Shown here in pieces: positions 63,901-64,000 of a stretch of 64,000 nt of DNA. Positions within the stretch are counted from its first letter, which is position 1. Each line of letters starts with the position of its first letter. The DNA is from Bemisia tabaci (taxonomy: Eukaryota > Arthropoda > Insecta > Hemiptera > Aleyrodidae). The notes below the pieces were generated by a model. It worked only from the letters and a program-made list of their open reading frames with translations. It had not been told where the DNA came from and did not search any database. Where the stretch lies: contig NC_092794.1 of the NCBI RefSeq assembly GCF_918797505.1, positions 70,531,345-70,595,344 on the forward strand, written 5' to 3'. The translations under genes were made by a program, and so were the position numbers.

Positions 63901-64000
63901 TCGACTTTTGCTGACTGGAACTCCCCTACAAAATAAGTTACCAGAGCTCTGGGCGCTCCTAAATTTTCTCTTGCCATCAATCTTTAAATCGGTTTCGACC
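32853..64000 (+). CDS. brm: brahma, SWI/SNF ATPase (SMARCA2/4 orthologue), 5' part, runs off the window
   Basis: This is the catalytic subunit of the SWI/SNF (BAP/PBAP) chromatin remodeller, an ATP-driven nucleosome mover in the nucleus. Coding exons are 32853-33122, 58199-58354, 60304-61651, 62270-62605, 63020-63354 and 63803-64000 (open). Phases close at every junction, giving 881 residues so far. Domain order (approximate residues): Pro/Ser-rich N-terminus opening [26 protein letters not shown] segment (about 102); QLQ domain (157-192); HSA domain (433-505); Lys run (554-566); BRK domain (575-614); acidic stretch (about 616-640); then the SNF2 ATPase with DEMGLGKT (722-729) and DEGH (824-827), and [18 protein letters not shown]. 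The helicase C-terminal lobe, SnAC and bromodomain should follow outside the window. The 25-kb second intron holds an antisense gene. Extra small exons in that intron cannot be excluded. Confidence 0.97.
33431..33709. mobile_element. long hairpin MITE in the brm intron
   Basis: About 280 bp. Arms cagcctgattgttgaaattt and the matching caatcaggctg end pair over more than 90 bp, including tggaaatggatgacat and gctatgtcttatcattgct. Confidence 0.85.
34590..34915. repeat. imperfect inverted repeat
   Basis: cgaaactaaacacaagaaat-like and atttcttgtgttttgtttcg-like arms, with inner pairing of tgcctgg / ccaggca. Diverged foldback element. Confidence 0.6.
35378..35383 (-). terminator. candidate polyadenylation signal for IMPase
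   Basis: AATAAA on the - strand, about 520 nt after the stop codon. Plausible 3'UTR length, but the hexamer is common in this composition. Confidence 0.25.
35902..35993 (-). CDS. IMPA1: IMPase exon 6 (C-terminus)
   Basis: Acceptor atgttccag, 92 nt to TAA. It encodes [20 protein letters not shown] and NLAKLLKDF, matching the FDLM..RV(I/L)AA end of the family. Confidence 0.94.
35902..44239 (-). CDS. IMPA1: inositol monophosphatase, complete six-exon gene
   Basis: This Mg2+-dependent phosphatase hydrolyses inositol monophosphates to free inositol in the cytosol and feeds phosphatidylinositol synthesis. The family is lithium-sensitive. Exons on the - strand: 44239-44171, 39077-38944, 38405-38155, 37422-37317, 36689-36538, 35993-35902. 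All phases close, giving 267 aa, close to the family's usual 270-290. Visible motifs: metal-binding AEES (Glu72), motif [13 protein letters not shown] (86-97, Asp89 and Asp92), and motif [16 protein letters not shown] (217-231, Asp218). No catalytic residue is missing. The gene lies wholly inside the 25-kb intron of brm on the opposite strand. Intron 1 (5.1 kb) carries most of its repeats. Insects often have several IMPA paralogues, so the subtype symbol is provisional. Confidence 0.94.
36538..36689 (-). CDS. IMPA1: IMPase exon 5 (motif B)
   Basis: Acceptor ttttttcag, donor AACG|gtaaga, 152 nt. It encodes [23 protein letters not shown], and the second signature [15 protein letters not shown] with the catalytic Asp. 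Confidence 0.95.
37317..37422 (-). CDS. IMPA1: IMPase exon 4
   Basis: Acceptor ttcattacag, donor CATGG|gtaagt, 106 nt. It encodes [20 protein letters not shown] through SVAHG. The split Gly codon is completed by the next exon to give HGVRTVG, the family's conserved HG(I/V)R segment. Confidence 0.92.
38155..38405 (-). CDS. IMPA1: IMPase exon 3 (motif A)
   Basis: Acceptor tctaattcag, donor GAAG|gtaatt, 251 nt. It carries [24 protein letters not shown], and the [24 protein letters not shown] segment, the core of the phosphatase fold with the metal ligands. Confidence 0.95.
38944..39077 (-). CDS. IMPA1: IMPase exon 2
   Basis: Acceptor tattttacag, donor CACAA|gtaagt, 134 nt. It encodes [20 protein letters not shown] and [20 protein letters not shown], matching the conserved D-(F/L)-VT-x-x-D-xx-VE region of the family. 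Confidence 0.93.
39785..39870. repeat. small hairpin in IMPase intron 1
   Basis: Arms ctaaaaggaactatg and catagttccttttag pair perfectly around a short loop, with outer caactggacgtat / atacgtccaactg. Confidence 0.75.
42682..42938. mobile_element. hairpin MITE with ATCGTCA ends in IMPase intron 1
   Basis: About 257 bp. Left atcgtcacttaccggccaaa and right tttggccgaaatgtgacgat pair, as do gccgccattttatttttttt and taaaatggcggtgg. Confidence 0.82.
43670..43990. repeat. diverged tandem repeats
   Basis: aaactttccatgcgt[c/t]t, attgagttagttactaagtt-like and ttattcaataattatttttttt-like segments recur several times. Non-coding, in IMPase intron 1. Confidence 0.5.
44171..44239 (-). CDS. IMPA1: IMPase exon 1
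   Basis: The ATG at 44239 opens [20 protein letters not shown] and SAE, then donor GAG|gtaggt. Exit is phase 0. The N-terminus is about the family's length before the SAExxxxGF segment, which supports this start. Confidence 0.85.
44250..44321. repeat. three tandem 24-bp repeats in the IMPase 5' leader
   Basis: Three consecutive copies of a 24-bp unit (ggatacgc[g/a]agtctggga..) begin 11 bp upstream of the IMPase ATG on the - strand side. Copies differ at one to three positions. They fall in the likely 5'UTR or core promoter. Confidence 0.85.
44712..44946. mobile_element. MITE of the GATAGACAAAGC family, copy 1
   Basis: Left gaaattgatagacagagcta tagacaaaga and right tcttctttgtccatagctta atgtatcaatttc pair; the interior ggaggtaggtaatagactaa is shared with copies at 44947, 51021 and 53374. 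Sits upstream of the IMPase start. Confidence 0.75.
44947..45208. mobile_element. MITE of the GATAGACAAAGC family, copy 2 (adjacent)
   Basis: Directly follows copy 1 with the same order of modules, ending tgtctgtcaatttcaacaatcagccc. Confidence 0.72.
46833..47098. mobile_element. CAGGGTTGCC-family MITE, copy 1
   Basis: Ends cagggttgccacagtcaggg / ctctgtggcaaccctg, with the family modules tcagggaaaaacctgg and atcttcatttgtcagggaat. Confidence 0.8.
47310..47446. mobile_element. 137-bp MITE with ATAT target duplication
   Basis: Ends gaactgcattttgcaa / ttgcaaaatgtagtcc, flanked by atat on both sides. Lies in the brm intron. Confidence 0.87.
47514..47710. mobile_element. incomplete copy of the ATCGTCA-ended MITE
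   Basis: Shares atcgtcacctttcggccaaa, tatcacaagcaccatgcgac and the central aaattttcaaacagattcaac region with 42682-42938. The right end is absent. Confidence 0.65.
47960..48199. mobile_element. degenerate relative of the 253-bp MITE
   Basis: Contains gttgccaaatttctttcggt, aaatgtggcaactctcggat and atacggcgtttttccttagc in family order, but lacks a clean left end. Confidence 0.5.
48578..48853. mobile_element. CAGGGTTGCC-family MITE, copy 2
   Basis: Ends cagcgttgccatagtcaggg / tctgtggcaaccctg; one substitution in the left terminus. Confidence 0.77.
49405..49657. mobile_element. 253-bp MITE, copy 2 (TGTA target duplication)
   Basis: Ends ctgtcgtgctaaggaag / ccccagcacggcag, flanked on both sides by tgta. 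In a brm intron. Confidence 0.87.
49759..50011. mobile_element. 253-bp MITE, copy 3 (TACA target duplication)
   Basis: Ends ctgccgtgctaaggaaaaac / ccttagcacggcag, flanked by taca on both sides. Only about 100 bp from the previous copy. Confidence 0.89.
50247..50411. mobile_element. hAT-like MITE, copy 2
   Basis: A 165-bp near-perfect palindrome with the central ggtgttcgctgcgaacacc inverted repeat. Flanking octamers gctccgaa and gatccgaa differ at one base. Confidence 0.85.
50530..50886. mobile_element. hairpin MITE with ATGCTTGATTCTTG ends
   Basis: Left atgcttgattcttgtagatt and right aagaatcaagcat pair; inner gacgtcattcaccgcggta / taccgtggttaatgacgtc also pair. About 357 bp, non-coding. Confidence 0.82.
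51233..51359. repeat. GC-rich foldback of 127 bp
   Basis: Outer arms tagacgtaccgtccgc / gcggacggtatgtcta and inner ccgaaagttccgg / ccggaactttcgg pair almost throughout. GC and CpG content is far above the surroundings. It sits inside a larger MITE. Confidence 0.85.
51475..52030. mobile_element. CAGGGTTGCC-family MITE, copy 3, interrupted
   Basis: Ends cagggttgccacggtcaggg / tctgtttcaaccctg, flanked by cttctt on both sides (6-bp duplication). Interrupted by 51721-51989. Confidence 0.83.
51721..51989. mobile_element. hAT-type MITE with perfect 8-bp target duplication
   Basis: A 269-bp element with ends cagggtggc / gccaccctg is flanked by atgtcagg on both sides (51713-51720, 51990-51997). The duplicated octamer is part of the host element, which is restored when one copy and the insert are removed. 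Confidence 0.92.
52449..52477. repeat. poly(T) tract
   Basis: About 29 T residues, with a pyrimidine-rich region following. Confidence 0.9.
52695..52859. mobile_element. hAT-like MITE, copy 3
   Basis: 165 bp, ends cagtggcttggcg / cgccacgccactg, with the same central palindrome as the copy at 50247. Flanking octamers atttggtc and atctggtc differ at one base. Confidence 0.87.
52913..53188. mobile_element. older 137-bp MITE, split by a younger copy
   Basis: Removing 53020-53156 plus one aaat leaves about 135 bp that reads as a family member: ttttgcaa.aaggaactac at the left and tatagtccccgattgcaaag tgtagtcc at the right. The insertion target AAAT is at the acAAATtatag position. Confidence 0.82.
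53020..53156. mobile_element. 137-bp MITE inserted in an older copy of its own family
   Basis: Ends ggactgtattctgcaa / ttgcaaaatgcagtcc, flanked by aaat on both sides. The sequences immediately outside are the left and right parts of another family member (52913-53019 and 53161-53188). Confidence 0.88.
53374..53500. mobile_element. GATAGACAAAGC-family MITE, copy 4, left part
   Basis: gggctgattgttgaaatcga tagacaaagc through gacacaggaggtaggtaaag. The right end is replaced by unrelated sequence. Confidence 0.65.
54028..54135. repeat. interspersed repeat, copy 1
   Basis: gcacccctag and ctaggggtgc form inverted ends; the interior ttggataccggaggttgcca through tttattttcatgtttaaatc recurs at 55202-55280. 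Confidence 0.65.
54880..55132. mobile_element. 253-bp MITE, copy 4 (TATT target duplication)
   Basis: Ends ctgccgtgctaaggtagaac / ccttagcacggcag, flanked by tatt on both sides. Confidence 0.89.
55202..55280. repeat. interspersed repeat, copy 2
   Basis: cacccctagcttggaaaccggag..tttattttaatgtttaaatc matches the element at 54028, without the right inverted end. Confidence 0.6.
55630..55798. repeat. repeat ending TTTTAGTAGACACCCTG
   Basis: Contains iterated gtactgaaaaagtactgaat-like modules and ends with the same 14 bases that open the window (1-14). Confidence 0.5.
56014..56266. mobile_element. 253-bp MITE, copy 5
   Basis: Ends ctgccgtgctaaggaagaac / ccttagcacggcag; flanks tgat and taat differ at one base. 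Confidence 0.86.
56634..56918. mobile_element. CAGGGTTGCC-family MITE, copy 4
   Basis: Ends cagggttgccacagtcaggg / ctgtggcaattctg, flanked by tgcaga on both sides (6-bp duplication). Confidence 0.86.
57892..57934. repeat. poly(T) tract of about 43 bases
   Basis: A pure T run in the brm intron. It gives the artefactual poly-Lys and poly-Phe frames overlapping it. Confidence 0.92.
58199..58354 (+). CDS. brm: brm coding exon 2
   Basis: A 52-codon exon, phase 0 at both ends, between tttttctag and TCG|gtaagc. It carries the Brahma-conserved [14 protein letters not shown] and [14 protein letters not shown] segments just before the QLQ domain. Confidence 0.95.
59041..59269. mobile_element. hairpin MITE with CACGG ends between brm exons
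   Basis: cacgggaaaaaaaaattgct / agcaatttttttttccgtg ends with near-perfect pairing inward (aattcaattgctaaaaacag, ttttacaacaaaaaaatgcta). About 229 bp, between brm exons 2 and 3. Confidence 0.88.
60304..61651 (+). CDS. brm: brm coding exon 3 (QLQ, HSA, start of BRK)
   Basis: A 1348-nt exon from acceptor tctttag to donor AGAG|gtatgt. It enters in phase 0 and leaves with one base of a Gly codon. It encodes the QLQ domain ([20 protein letters not shown]), a Pro/Gln-rich linker, a conserved [16 protein letters not shown] helix, the HSA region ([20 protein letters not shown]), a coiled-coil-like Glu/Arg/Lys segment, a run of ten or more lysines (about 61538-61570), and the first half of the BRK domain ([16 protein letters not shown]). 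Confidence 0.97.
62270..62605 (+). CDS. brm: brm coding exon 4 (end of BRK, acidic stretch, start of ATPase)
   Basis: Acceptor ttttttcag, donor AAAG|gtattt. It completes BRK ([20 protein letters not shown]), follows with a Glu/Asp/Ser-dense stretch, then [19 protein letters not shown] and LKEYQIKG, the standard lead-in to the SNF2 ATPase. Confidence 0.96.
63020..63354 (+). CDS. brm: brm coding exon 5 (SNF2 motifs I and Ia)
   Basis: Acceptor cttgcag, donor AAG|gtgagt, phase 0 exit. It encodes [20 protein letters not shown], then the Walker A motif [23 protein letters not shown], and [19 protein letters not shown]. All are hallmark SNF2-family segments. Confidence 0.97.
63803..64000 (+). CDS. 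brm: brm coding exon 6 (SNF2 motifs II and III), truncated by window end
   Basis: Acceptor gtcttacag, phase 0. It encodes [20 protein letters not shown] with the DEGH box, then [20 protein letters not shown] and [13 protein letters not shown]. The frame is still open at the last base, so the exon continues outside the window. Confidence 0.96.
   Translation, partial: MHWKYMIIDEGHRMKNHHCKLTQILNTHYNVPHRLLLTGTPLQNKLPELWALLNFLLPSIFKSVST

Overview
The window is AT-rich, intron-rich eukaryotic DNA from an animal. Protein matches (Brahma, Extradenticle, inositol monophosphatase) and the dense load of short inverted-repeat transposons point to an insect. A hemipteran such as a whitefly is my guess, but the sequence alone does not prove it. 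There are no bacterial operons, CRISPR arrays or phage genes. Most open reading frames in introns and intergenic DNA are chance or repeat-derived.

Layout. 1-5770: repeats, back-to-back MITEs, and a GC/CpG-rich island (about 2870-3590). 5771-6510: the last coding exons of a PBC-class homeodomain gene, extradenticle (exd), on the + strand; its PBC domain and homeodomain lie outside the window to the left. 6.5-30.9 kb: long non-coding or intronic DNA holding one convincing orphan terminal exon (17102-17254), weaker exon candidates, several MITEs and a 333-bp tandem array (26921-29375) split by a 1.1-kb insertion. 30.9-64.0 kb: the brahma (brm, SMARCA2/4 orthologue) gene on the + strand. A likely 5'UTR exon ends at 31086. 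The first coding exon is 32853-33122, a 25-kb intron follows, and five more coding exons (58199 onward) run off the right edge inside the SNF2 ATPase domain. Nested in the 25-kb brm intron, on the - strand, is a complete six-exon inositol monophosphatase gene (35902-44239) encoding 267 aa with all reading phases closing exactly.

The genes have separate jobs: exd is a Hox cofactor, brm is the ATPase of the SWI/SNF (BAP/PBAP) remodeller, and IMPase recycles inositol. The only structural link I can show is that IMPase is nested antisense in brm.

I found no undescribed enzymatic or defence system. The unusual content is the repeat landscape. Several MITE families have constant copy length and matching target duplications: 137 bp with 4-bp, 253 bp with 4-bp, and 139-165 bp with 8-bp. 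Another family has 6-bp duplications. One 137-bp copy sits inside an older copy of its own family, and there is a multi-level nest at 51.0-52.1 kb. The orphan exon at 17.1 kb is the best candidate for an unannotated protein isoform. All statements come from reading the sequence; no alignment or expression data were available.
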